This document shows, piece by piece, positions 45,386 to 53,401 of a stretch of 64,000 nucleotides of DNA. The notes beneath the pieces are model-generated. The model searched no databases, was not told the origin of the DNA, and saw only the letters and a program-made list of their open reading frames with translations. Source of the DNA: JAMHWF01 sp048500255 (GTDB taxonomy: Bacteria; Pseudomonadota; Gammaproteobacteria; Burkholderiales; Burkholderiaceae_C); NCBI GenBank assembly GCA_048500255.1, contig JASNYH010000004.1, forward strand, positions 268,075-332,074. The letters are read 5' to 3'. Positions within the stretch are counted from its first letter, which is position 1; every line of letters starts with the position of its first letter. Position numbers and translations under genes: made by a program.

Positions 45386-45823
45386 ATGGCAACTGCGAAG
45401 ACAACCGCCAAGGCCGCTGCGCCTGCGAAGAAGACCGCGAGGGCCTTTGCTCCCGCAAAGAAGACCGCCCGGGCCGATGCGCCTGCGGCGAAGGCCGCCG
45501 CGCCCATCAAGCCCATCAAGGACGCGCTCAACAAGACCGCGCTGGTCAATCACATCGCCGCGCAGGCCGACGTGGACGCCAAGTCGGTCAAGGCGGTCCT
45601 GGCCGCGCTCGAAACGGCCGTCCTCGGCTCGGTCGACAAGAAGGGCGTGGGCACCTTCACGCTGCCCGGCCTGCTCAAGCTGGACGTGGTGAAGGTGCCG
45701 GCCAAGAAGAAGCGCTTCGGCAAGGATCCGTTCACCGGCGAGGAGCGCTGGTTCCCGCCCAAGCCGGCATCGGTGAAGATCAAGGCCCGCGCGCTCAAGA
45801 AGCTCAAGGACGCCGCCCTCTGA
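45386..45823 (+). CDS. HU-family DNA-binding protein with histone-H1-like N-terminal tail
   Basis: A 145-aa protein. Residues 1-50 consist of repeated Lys/Ala/Pro units (TAKAAAPAKKTARA, FAPAKKTARA), as in histone H1 or bacterial AlgR3-like tails. The HU/IHF domain follows (LNKTALVNHIAAQADVDAKSV, VGTFTLPGLLKL, RFGKDPFTGEERWFPPKPAS). It should bend or compact DNA. A TAGAAT -10-like box lies at 45307-45312. Confidence 0.88.
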   Translation: MATAKTTAKAAAPAKKTARAFAPAKKTARADAPAAKAAAPIKPIKDALNKTALVNHIAAQADVDAKSVKAVLAALETAVLGSVDKKGVGTFTLPGLLKLDVVKVPAKKKRFGKDPFTGEERWFPPKPASVKIKARALKKLKDAAL

Positions 45824-46247
45824 CCCCGTCCGGGTCCGGGCGCGCGTCCGGATCCGGAACCGGTTGCGGGTCCGCGCGGCTGCGCAACCGGGTCGCCGCG
45901 GTTGCGCAATCGCGCGAACCCTCGCGGCGACATCGGGCAGGGAGCCGGCGCCTGTTCGCATCGCCAGCAGCCTGTCTCCCGCTCCATCCATTGCCGGGGC
46001 ACCCGGCAGTCCTTCCGCAACCACGCGGAAATTCGAGGTCTCATCCGAGCGCTGCCGCGTCGGAGGCGATGCCGCTGCAGGCGGATCGCACCGCAACGAG
46101 GCCCGTGACGTAGTCCATGGGTGGGAGCCTCGCCCGGCCCCGCACACCACTGGCACTTGCGTGCCCGGCGCACCTGCCGGCCCGTCCACATGCTGCCGCC
46201 ACGAACCCGGGTCGGGGACAATACGCGCTTTGTCCGTCTTGCTTTCC
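45824..46247. other. 424 bp without a gene; iterated CCGG/TTGCG repeats
   Basis: The first 90 bp hold direct TCCGG repeats and an inverted repeat CCGGTTGCG (45860-45868) / CGCAACCGG (45883-45891), with a further CGGTTGCGCA at 45899-45908. This may be the HU terminator or a binding site. The remainder shows nothing clear. Confidence 0.5.
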
Positions 46248-46571
46248 GTGTCTGCTCCCGTCTCCTTCTCCGTTCTGTTGCTGCTAGATGCCCCCCATGG
46301 CAGCCTGGCCGAGATCGAGCTGACGCGCGCGGACCTGCCGGTCGGCACGCGCAGCCACTGGCTCTGGATCGAGGAGAGAACCGTCACGGAGCTGCAGGCC
46401 ATCGGCACGGGAACGCCGTCAAGGAAGGCATTCGACCGTGCGGTCCTGGCCCTGGACGGCGAGCGGGCCGAACTAATCTGGCCGAGCGGCCTGTGCGACG
46501 CGCTCAAGGTCGACCCCGGGCGCATGCTGCGTCCCGAGTTCCTGCGGCTCGTGCATCAGCACGTGAACTGA
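46248..46571 (+). CDS. Small island protein, unknown
   Basis: About 107 aa from GTG 46248 (TTG 46230 is possible); start uncertain. The C-terminal part looks like a globular domain (LTRADLPVGTRSHWLWIEER, KAFDRAVLALDGERAELIWP, FLRLVHQHVN). I do not recognise a family. It lies between the HU-like gene and the broken PAPS-reductase-like gene, and its end overlaps the latter by 16 bp in converging direction. Confidence 0.5.
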   Translation: MSAPVSFSVLLLLDAPHGSLAEIELTRADLPVGTRSHWLWIEERTVTELQAIGTGTPSRKAFDRAVLALDGERAELIWPSGLCDALKVDPGRMLRPEFLRLVHQHVN

Positions 46572-47278
46572 GAAGCCCGCGCGCCCCGCTGCGCGCGCTG
46601 GCGCATCAGTTCGGCATAGCGAGCGCTGACGGCCGCGCCGTCGAGACAATCCACCGCGATACCGACCGCCCGCGCCACACGTCGGCGCACCGAGGCGAGG
46701 TGGCGGGCCTCGGCGGGCGTCGGCATGCACACCGGCCAGCCCGCTTCATAGAGCAGGTGCGGGGGAATCTCGGCTTCCGCGGCCTGCCGCGCCGCGGCCC
46801 GCTCCTTGGCCTCGGCGACCCCGGCCCACAGCGGCGCGTCGAGCAGGTCGGGGGCCACGTCGCCCAGCCAGCCGCCCGGCTGGAACGAGAACGTGCTGCG
46901 CGCCTCCAGCGCCACCAGTTCCCGGTAGACGGCGGCGTTGTCCCCGCAGCGCGATGCGGCGCCCAGGTCGCTGCGCGAGGCCAGCACGCAGAAGGCGCAG
47001 GACACGCGGCTGCTGCCGTAGATGCGGTAGGCCTCGTGCAGCACGCCGCCGTGCAGGCTGATGTAGTCGAGCACGTCGCGGCGCGGCCAATGGATGATGG
47101 CGTTCCAGGTCAGGCCCAGGCCGCGCGCGCGGGTCAGCGCCGCATCGCGCTTGGCGACCGGCTGGCGCGACCGCGCGGCGCTCTCCTCCCAGCGCAGCCC
47201 GAGCGCGGAGACTACGGGGCCGACAGGGTGCCGTGCGCGGATTGCCCTGGCGATGATCTGCGTCTTCATCTCCGAGGT
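46556..47278 (-). pseudogene. PAPS-reductase-like protein, C-terminal half (split by the 9.9-kb element)
   Basis: The minus-strand frame begins at the element junction with T-S-E-M-K-T-Q-I-I-A and continues VVSALGLRWEESAARS, IIHWPRRDVLDYI, and a Cys pair in RVSCAFCVLASRSD to the stop at 46556. These are the C-terminal features of the PAPS reductase/ATP-sulfurtransferase family, but the P-loop is absent. The missing N-terminal half is at 57187-57597. Joined at GGTA the two give one frame of 376 codons. Confidence 0.88.
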
Positions 47279-47431
47279 ATTAGGGCGACCGAATCTGCTT
47301 TGTGTGAACAACCTCCCTGAACCCCCTTGATCCAAGAGGGGCGCGGGGCTGTTGACACTCACAGAGCAGGACATGGTTGCCTGGCGTTATGGGGTACTTT
47401 GACCCATCTGTTAACTCCGAAAGCGATCACC

Positions 47432-48697
47432 TTGATTCCCAGATTCCGAGCATCCCCTTCAAGACAACTCCAATCCCACCATCGCATCCGCACCATCCTG
47501 TTCAGCACCGGCGAGCGCATGCCCGCGCTGGTGTCGGCGAACACCGGCATGCCGGTGTTCGCCGCCTGCGTCTATGCCATGACGGAGGTTCGCCCGCGCA
47601 GTGGCTCTCCCGCGACCATCGAACAGGCCCTGCGAGGGGTCCAGTTCCTCCTCGCGTTTGAAGACCTCCGCGGCATTGACCTGCAGAATCGTTTCGCCAA
47701 CGCTCGGTTCCTCGACTTGCACGAGTTGGATGACCTCGCCGCGCTGGCGTATCTGCCACTTCGCAGTGGCGGAACCGATCGCAAAGAAGAGGCCCCTCTG
47801 GCGCGAGCAACGCCAGCCACGGTCGCCGTCAGCACGGCCGCCATCCGGCTGCAATACTGCCGCGCCTATCTGTCGTGGCTGGGTCAGGCCGCTGCCTCAC
47901 AAACGTGCGCCACCCTCGAACAGCGGGCGAACTACATGGTGATGCTGCGCGAGTTCCTTGCGCGGCTGACCGCCCGCGCACCTTCGGCGCGCTCCAGCAG
48001 GCATCGGGTCGGCCTGGACGCGCAGGCCAGAGCACTTCTGCTCCATGCCATCGACCCCGCATCGGCGGAGAACCCTTGGTCGACCGCGTTCCTGCGCGAC
48101 CGCAACCGGCTGCTGGCTCTCTGGGGTCTTGGCACCGGCCTGCGGCGTGGGGAACTGCTGGGCCTGCGGATACGCAGCATCGACTTTCGCCGCAACCTGG
48201 CCGACGTCGTGCGTCGGCCCGATGACAAGACCGATCCCCGGATGGCCCAGCCGAACACCAAGACGCGCGAGCGCAGCATCGGCATCAGCGAGGAACTGGC
48301 TTACCTGACGCACCAGCACATCGTGCAGCACCGCGCCAGGATCGCTGGCGCGCTCCGGCACGACTTCCTGTTCGTCACCGCCACAGGCGATCCGTTGTCG
48401 CTGTCTGCCGTGACAAAGATCTTCCAGGGGTTGCGACGGCACCATCCCCAGCTTGGTGATGCGTTCTCCTCCCATGTACTGCGGCACACCTGGAACGAGG
48501 ATTTCTCTGAGATCGCCGACCGCGCCGGGATGACGCCGGGCGACGAGCGCCGGGCACGCAACCACGCCATGGGATGGTCCGAATCCTCGCGCAGCGCAGA
48601 AACCTACCTGCACCGCCGCACCCGCCGCCTGGCAGTGCAGGCCTCGGTGGAGATCCAGCGCAAGGTATTGGGCGAGGAGGTGTCTCGCGATGCCTGA
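47432..48697 (+). CDS. Tyrosine recombinase 1 of the trio
   Basis: About 421 aa. The N terminus ILFSTGERMPALVSANTGMPVF and EQALRGVQFLLAFEDLRGIDL is typical for recombinases of trio elements. Catalytic residues: Arg in GLGTGLRRGELLGL, His and Arg in SHVLRHTWNEDF, Tyr in SAETYLHRRTRR. The start is uncertain; TTG 47432 gives MIPRF and keeps all conserved parts, and there is no ATG before residue 33. The stop overlaps the next gene by 8 bp. Confidence 0.85.
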   Translation: MIPRFRASPSRQLQSHHRIRTILFSTGERMPALVSANTGMPVFAACVYAMTEVRPRSGSPATIEQALRGVQFLLAFEDLRGIDLQNRFANARFLDLHELDDLAALAYLPLRSGGTDRKEEAPLARATPATVAVSTAAIRLQYCRAYLSWLGQAAASQTCATLEQRANYMVMLREFLARLTARAPSARSSRHRVGLDAQARALLLHAIDPASAENPWSTAFLRDRNRLLALWGLGTGLRRGELLGLRIRSIDFRRNLADVVRRPDDKTDPRMAQPNTKTRERSIGISEELAYLTHQHIVQHRARIAGALRHDFLFVTATGDPLSLSAVTKIFQGLRRHHPQLGDAFSSHVLRHTWNEDFSEIADRAGMTPGDERRARNHAMGWSESSRSAETYLHRRTRRLAVQASVEIQRKVLGEEVSRDA

Positions 48698-50216
48698 ACA
48701 ACCCATCCGCACCTCGACCAGGTCCTGCAACCGCACGATGTCGCGGACGCTCGACGGCTACCTGTTCGATCCCGCCGACGACATCTGGAAGATTCCGACG
48801 GCCGGAGGAATCGCTTCCTTCAACTTCGACAACCTGCCCGGGGCGTCAACCCGGCTGCGGCAGTGCATCAAGGACGTGTGCGCCGCCTTGCTGGTCTCGA
48901 TCTCACCATCGCGTGCCGCCCAGGCGCTGTCGGCATACCGGAGGCTGCTTCGCCACGCAGCGCCGCCACACCCCCTCGACGCCATCGCCTTGAACGACGT
49001 GGTTCGGTACGGTGAATCCCTCGAAGTACGACAGCGCTACCGGCTGCGCCGGCTCAAGGAACACCTGCTGCTGTGGGTGGAACTGGGAACCCCGGGGCTG
49101 GACGTCGACCTCCATCGTGCCTTGCCCCGGCTGGTCACGCAGACGCATGAGGTCGGCAATGCCGTGCGCATGATGGACGTGGACGCCGGCCCGCTGACCG
49201 ACATCGAGTACGAGGGTGTCACCACGGCCATGCGGCGCGAGTTCGCTGCCGGCCACCTTGGCCTGGCCGACTACACCCTCCTGACCTTGGCCGTGACCCT
49301 GGGCACCCGGCCGTTGCAACTCGCAGCGATGAAGTGCAAGGATTTCAGCGCGACACAGCGGCAGGACGGCAGCAGCATCTTCATCCTGCAGGTCACCCGC
49401 CTCAAGCAAGGCAAGGGCATCCGTCCCCGAACGCTGTTCAGGCCGCGCGAGCTGTCCAGCGGCCTCGGCGCCCTGGTGCAGGCGCAATGCAAGGCAGCGG
49501 CGGACTGGGCACAGCGACACGGGCTGCCTGTGGGCGAGGCGCCCATCTTCCCCTCGGCGCAGTTCACCAGAACCCCGCATATGGCCGAGATCGGGCTGCT
49601 CGGCCACTTCACCGGCCGGGGCGTCAGCGACAAGCTCTGTCGGCTGTTCCAGAAACTGGAAGTGGTCTCCCATCGCACGGGGAAACCTCTGGTGATGTCG
49701 CCCATCCGCCTGAGACGCACGCTCGGCACCCGGGCGGCGGCCGAAGGATGCTCGGCGCCCGTCATCGCGGACCTGCTGGATCACAGTTGGTTCGATTCCA
49801 GCCTGGTCTATGTCGAAACGCGGTCGGCCATGATCGAGCGCATCGACAAGGCACTTGCGTTGCAGATCGCTCCGCTTGCCCAGGCCTTCGCCGGCACCCT
49901 GGCAGTGCGCGACGACAGTAGCGAGGGACGGCTCGTTCACCACGTGTCGGCCGAAGCGTTCGACGCGATCGGCCGGTGCGGCAAGCACGACTTCTGCCGT
50001 CTCGCTGCGCCACTGGCCTGCTACACCTGCTCGTACTTCCACCCCTGGATCGACGCCCCTCATGAGGCGCTGCTCGATGGCCTGCTCAGCGAGCGGTCGG
50101 CGCTGGCGACATCGACCGACCTTCGCGTCGCCTCCGTGAACGACCTGACGATCCTTGCGGTGGCCGAGGTGGTCCAGCGTTGCCGGGACTCTCAGCATGA
50201 ACGGGAGGCCGCATGA
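48690..50216 (+). CDS. Tyrosine recombinase 2 of the trio
   Basis: A 508-aa recombinase. Box I Arg is in VTLGTRPLQLAAMK. Box II reads SPIRLRRTLGTRAAAEG, so the usual first His of HxxR is replaced while Arg is retained; a later DHSWFDSSLVYVE has His and the Tyr nucleophile. A Cys-rich segment near residue 435 (CGKHDFCRLAAPLACYTC) may bind zinc. Starts 8 bp inside gene 1 and its stop overlaps gene 3 by 4 bp. Confidence 0.87.
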   Translation: MPEQPIRTSTRSCNRTMSRTLDGYLFDPADDIWKIPTAGGIASFNFDNLPGASTRLRQCIKDVCAALLVSISPSRAAQALSAYRRLLRHAAPPHPLDAIALNDVVRYGESLEVRQRYRLRRLKEHLLLWVELGTPGLDVDLHRALPRLVTQTHEVGNAVRMMDVDAGPLTDIEYEGVTTAMRREFAAGHLGLADYTLLTLAVTLGTRPLQLAAMKCKDFSATQRQDGSSIFILQVTRLKQGKGIRPRTLFRPRELSSGLGALVQAQCKAAADWAQRHGLPVGEAPIFPSAQFTRTPHMAEIGLLGHFTGRGVSDKLCRLFQKLEVVSHRTGKPLVMSPIRLRRTLGTRAAAEGCSAPVIADLLDHSWFDSSLVYVETRSAMIERIDKALALQIAPLAQAFAGTLAVRDDSSEGRLVHHVSAEAFDAIGRCGKHDFCRLAAPLACYTCSYFHPWIDAPHEALLDGLLSERSALATSTDLRVASVNDLTILAVAEVVQRCRDSQHEREAA

Positions 50217-52288
50217 CCACCGTGACCCGACTGAAACCCAGGGCATTGCGCGATGCGCAGGCCAAGCTGGACGCCTTCATCGCCAACGCTCGGAACGAAC
50301 TCACGGCCTTCGGGAAGGACCTGGAGTTCGATTCGGATTGCTGGGACGTGACCGAGCACTACCTGGCCCAGGGGGACCGGCGGGCCAAGCAGGCCCGCGT
50401 GCGCTTCTTCTTCATCAAGGTGCCCGGCGCCGGCGGGCAAACACTGTCGCCCAAGGTTCGCGCGCTGGCCAAGGCCTACGTGCGAAGCGAGCTGGCCCAG
50501 CGCTCGGCAAGCGCGGCGCTGCGGGCGGTGCAGGCGTTCCACGTACTCGGCATTGCCATGAGGAAGCAGCGGCTCGCCTCCGCAGCAGAGATCGACCGGA
50601 CCACCTTCGACGCCGCCGTGACTGCCATGGACGACGGCCGCGGCGATGCATCCCTCGACGGGATCGGCTTCCGCCTCGGGCAGATCGCCCGGTTTCTGGA
50701 AGACCGGATGCTGTGCGCCCACACGACCGGCACCTGGCGCTACGCGATGCGCCGGGGCAGTACCTACGGTCGCATCGGCGAAGCCTTCGAGGCCCGCAAG
50801 CGCAGGCTGATGCCTGCCCCCGCAGCCCTGGACGCCCTGGCGCGCGCATTCCATCTGGCATCCGACCCGAGGGACGTGCTCATCACGTCCGTGGCGGCCA
50901 TCCTGTGCGCCGCGCCGGAGCGCTTCAACGAGGTGCTGGCCTTGCCTGCGGACTGCGAGGTGGACGTTCCGGGCGATGGCGAGGTACGACATCTTGGCCT
51001 GCGCTGGGCGGGCTCCAAAGGCTACGACGGCCACGTCAAGCTGATCCTGCCCGGGATGGCGGACGTGGTGCGCGAGGCGTTGCGCAGGATTCGCGGCCTC
51101 ACGGAACACGCCCGCCACCTCGCCCGATGGTACGAGGCGAACCCGACGCGGATCTACCTGCCGCCGGAATGGGAGCACCTGCGCACGCAGGAGTTCATCG
51201 ACTTCGAGGACATCGCCGATCTCCTGGGACTCGGGGGTGTGAGCAAGCGGAACCACGCGCGCACCTGGGTGCAGAGCGCGGGGCTTCCCGTCACGATGGT
51301 GGTGCGCGTGGCGGGCCACATCCCAGCGATGGTGGTTCGATTCGCTGACTTCGAGCGCCACGTCGTCCACCAGTTGCCGCCGCACTTTCCCTATGCAGAC
51401 GCCAGGACCGGACTGAAGTACGGTGAGGCGCTGCTGGTCATCCCCGCGAGGTTGTTCCGAACCGGTGTCGGCAGCTCGTGCATGCTGGAGCCGCTGAAGT
51501 ACCACCATGTGGGCAATGGGCTCGGCCAGAACGCCAAGGCCGGCAGTGTCACCGTGTTCCAGCGCGTCGGGCTCGACCCGAATCGCACGCTGTCCATCAA
51601 GAGCCACCAGTTCCGGCACTGGCTCAATACCCTGGCCCAGGGCGCGAATCTGTCCCAGGTGGACATCGCCAAGTGGAGCGGCCGCAGGGACATCCGTCAG
51701 AACGCGGCCTACGACCACGTCTCCAGCCAGGAGATCGTGGCACACATCCGTTCTGTGGTGGGCGATCACGCGAAAGTCATCGGCCCGCTGGCGGAGATTC
51801 CGAAGCATCTACCGGTGTCGCGCGACGAATACGCGGCGATGGCCGTGCCGACAGCGCATACAACGTTGTACGGCTTCTGCATCCATGACTTCGCCTCGGC
51901 TCCGTGCGAGATGTTCCGCAACTGCCTGGACTGCCGGGAGCACGTCTGCATCAAGGGGATCGATGGCAAGACCGAACGCGTGGCCGCCGCGTTGGAGCAG
52001 GCGTCGGCGCAACTCAGGACCGCGCAGGCCGCCGCTGCCGAGGGGGTGTACGGCGCGGCGGACTGGGTTGCCACCCACCTAGCCACCGTGGAGCGGCTGG
52101 ACCAGTTGCTGACCATCTTGCGGGACCCGGCGATCGAGGACGGCGCTGTGATCCAGCTCAGCACCGGCGGAGCCGATTCCCTCTCCGAGAGCGCCGCCCG
52201 TGATCGGCTGGCCGGCGTCGACGCTCTGCGGCTCGCAGCGCCGACCGGCGCAACTTCCACCCCCTCATCCAGGAAATCCCATTCATGA
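50213..52288 (+). CDS. Tyrosine recombinase 3 of the trio (large)
   Basis: A 691-aa protein, the largest recombinase of the set, as in TnpB-type members. The catalytic part has Arg in CAAPERFNEVLALP, His and Arg in KSHQFRHWLNTLAQG and a Tyr in NAAYDHVSSQEI. A Cys cluster follows (CIHDFASAPCEMFRNCLDC), then a coiled-coil-like EQASAQLRTAQAAA. It starts at ATG 50213 in an ATGA overlap and ends in an ATGA overlap with the small gene 52285-52743, so all four are coupled. Confidence 0.87.
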   Translation: MTTVTRLKPRALRDAQAKLDAFIANARNELTAFGKDLEFDSDCWDVTEHYLAQGDRRAKQARVRFFFIKVPGAGGQTLSPKVRALAKAYVRSELAQRSASAALRAVQAFHVLGIAMRKQRLASAAEIDRTTFDAAVTAMDDGRGDASLDGIGFRLGQIARFLEDRMLCAHTTGTWRYAMRRGSTYGRIGEAFEARKRRLMPAPAALDALARAFHLASDPRDVLITSVAAILCAAPERFNEVLALPADCEVDVPGDGEVRHLGLRWAGSKGYDGHVKLILPGMADVVREALRRIRGLTEHARHLARWYEANPTRIYLPPEWEHLRTQEFIDFEDIADLLGLGGVSKRNHARTWVQSAGLPVTMVVRVAGHIPAMVVRFADFERHVVHQLPPHFPYADARTGLKYGEALLVIPARLFRTGVGSSCMLEPLKYHHVGNGLGQNAKAGSVTVFQRVGLDPNRTLSIKSHQFRHWLNTLAQGANLSQVDIAKWSGRRDIRQNAAYDHVSSQEIVAHIRSVVGDHAKVIGPLAEIPKHLPVSRDEYAAMAVPTAHTTLYGFCIHDFASAPCEMFRNCLDCREHVCIKGIDGKTERVAAALEQASAQLRTAQAAAAEGVYGAADWVATHLATVERLDQLLTILRDPAIEDGAVIQLSTGGADSLSESAARDRLAGVDALRLAAPTGATSTPSSRKSHS

Positions 52289-52743
52289 CACGACGTTCCC
52301 CTAACCTCACGCCAGAGCGGGTAGAGGCCATCCTGACGATGGTCCGCGCCTGGGAGGGCCGGCTGACGTGGCCGGCGCTCATCCAGGCCGCCGAAAAACG
52401 GTTTGGCTGCGCCTACACACGGCAGGCCCTGTTCAAGCACGCTCCGATCCGCATCGCGTACGACGTCTGCCGCAACGCGACTCCAGCGTCGGTGAGAGTC
52501 AAGCCGGGCCGGCCTGTATCCGCTGCCTTGCAGGCCGCGATGGATCGGGTTCATCGCCTGCAACAGGAGAACGCGGAACTCCGCAGGCGCGAGATGCTGC
52601 TGCTCGAGCAGTTCCATCGGTGGGCCTACCACGCCAGCTCGCGCGGGCTGACCCAGCACTTCCTGGATCAGCCGCTGCCACCACTGAACCGCAGGGGCAA
52701 TCGCACACCTCCCCACCAACCACATCACACTGGCTCGACGTAG
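52285..52743 (+). CDS. Small coiled-coil accessory protein of the trio element
   Basis: A 152-aa protein. The N-terminal half (RVEAILTMVRAWEGRLTWPALI and CAYTRQALFKHAPIR) looks like a winged-helix or HTH region; the middle DRVHRLQQENAELRRREML is a clear coiled coil; a Pro/His-rich tail ends it. It is the fourth gene coupled to the trio, in the place of the small TnpC-type accessory protein of Tn554. Probably an accessory or regulator of recombination. Confidence 0.75.
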   Translation: MTRRSPNLTPERVEAILTMVRAWEGRLTWPALIQAAEKRFGCAYTRQALFKHAPIRIAYDVCRNATPASVRVKPGRPVSAALQAAMDRVHRLQQENAELRRREMLLLEQFHRWAYHASSRGLTQHFLDQPLPPLNRRGNRTPPHQPHHTGST

Positions 52744-52835
52744 CTCAAGAATGATTGGCACGCCTCGTGCTCTGAACGGAGATATCACTCCTCGCAGAAC
52801 CGGACCGTTCTGCGCTGCAAATGCATAGAGCTGCG

Positions 52836-52870
52836 TTGATCATACGCATGTCTGCGTGTAAAATACGCAG
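52836..52870 (+). promoter_or_regulatory. Promoter with overlapping TACGCA operator for the cargo regulator
   Basis: TTGATC (52836-52841), a 17-bp spacer and TAAAAT (52859-52864) form a good sigma-70 promoter only 6 bp before ATG 52871. TACGCA (52843-52848), TGCGTGTA (52853-52860, inverted) and TACGCA (52864-52869) overlap it. A regulator bound here would block its own promoter. Confidence 0.65.
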
Positions 52871-53401
52871 ATGCGATCCATAACCATCAGCGACCTGTGC
52901 GAACTCACGGGCTACTCGCGCGACCAGATGCGCGGGCTGCTGGCTGAATTGCCACGTTTCGCGCGTAGGCATGCTGAGGCGCGGGTGGCTCGCGTGTACT
53001 CAAACCATGATGTGATGTTGGTGGTGGTGCTCTGTCGGCTGGAGACGGTGTATGGTCTTAGGAGAAGCATCGTCTCTGCTCTCTGCGAATCGATCGCTGC
53101 GAGCTTGACGGCACCGCGCAAAGTCAGCAAGCAGGCCTGCTTGATCTTGCGGGCCCACGATGCAACATGCGAATACGTCGATACAGCACCTCTGATCGAC
53201 GATGGCTTGGTTGTCGCGCTGGGACCTATTTTCCTGGCCATCGACTCCTATCTACTACCGACGCCGCTGGTACAGCGAGACGTGGGACTCTCCGCCACTG
53301 GCACGCAACACAACCCCGCCACCGCAAAGGCTGTCGGACGTCAAGGACGTGTCGCGCGTGAGATGGTGCCTCGACATCGAGAGCGGTCGAACCATGGGTA
53401 A
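52871..53401 (+). CDS. MerR-like HTH regulator of the cargo operon
   Basis: A 176-aa protein. MRSITISDLCELTGYSRDQM and RVARVYSNHDVMLVVVLCRLE form a MerR-like winged helix-turn-helix. The middle is helical and the last 40 residues look unstructured. The start overlaps a repeat-containing promoter, which suggests autorepression. Its end overlaps the methyltransferase start by 8 bp. Such control genes commonly delay nuclease expression in restriction systems, but this is inferred. Confidence 0.75.
   Translation: MRSITISDLCELTGYSRDQMRGLLAELPRFARRHAEARVARVYSNHDVMLVVVLCRLETVYGLRRSIVSALCESIAASLTAPRKVSKQACLILRAHDATCEYVDTAPLIDDGLVVALGPIFLAIDSYLLPTPLVQRDVGLSATGTQHNPATAKAVGRQGRVAREMVPRHRERSNHG

Noticed and set aside
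46556..47374. Complete 272-aa gene of its own
   Set aside because: The first residues come from the inserted element, the P-loop is missing, and the N-terminal half lies at 57187-57597.
53202..53394. Upstream start for the methyltransferase
   Set aside because: It would overlap the regulator gene by 200 bp and the extra residues show no recognisable domain; ATG 53394 with 8-bp overlap is more plausible, although not proven.
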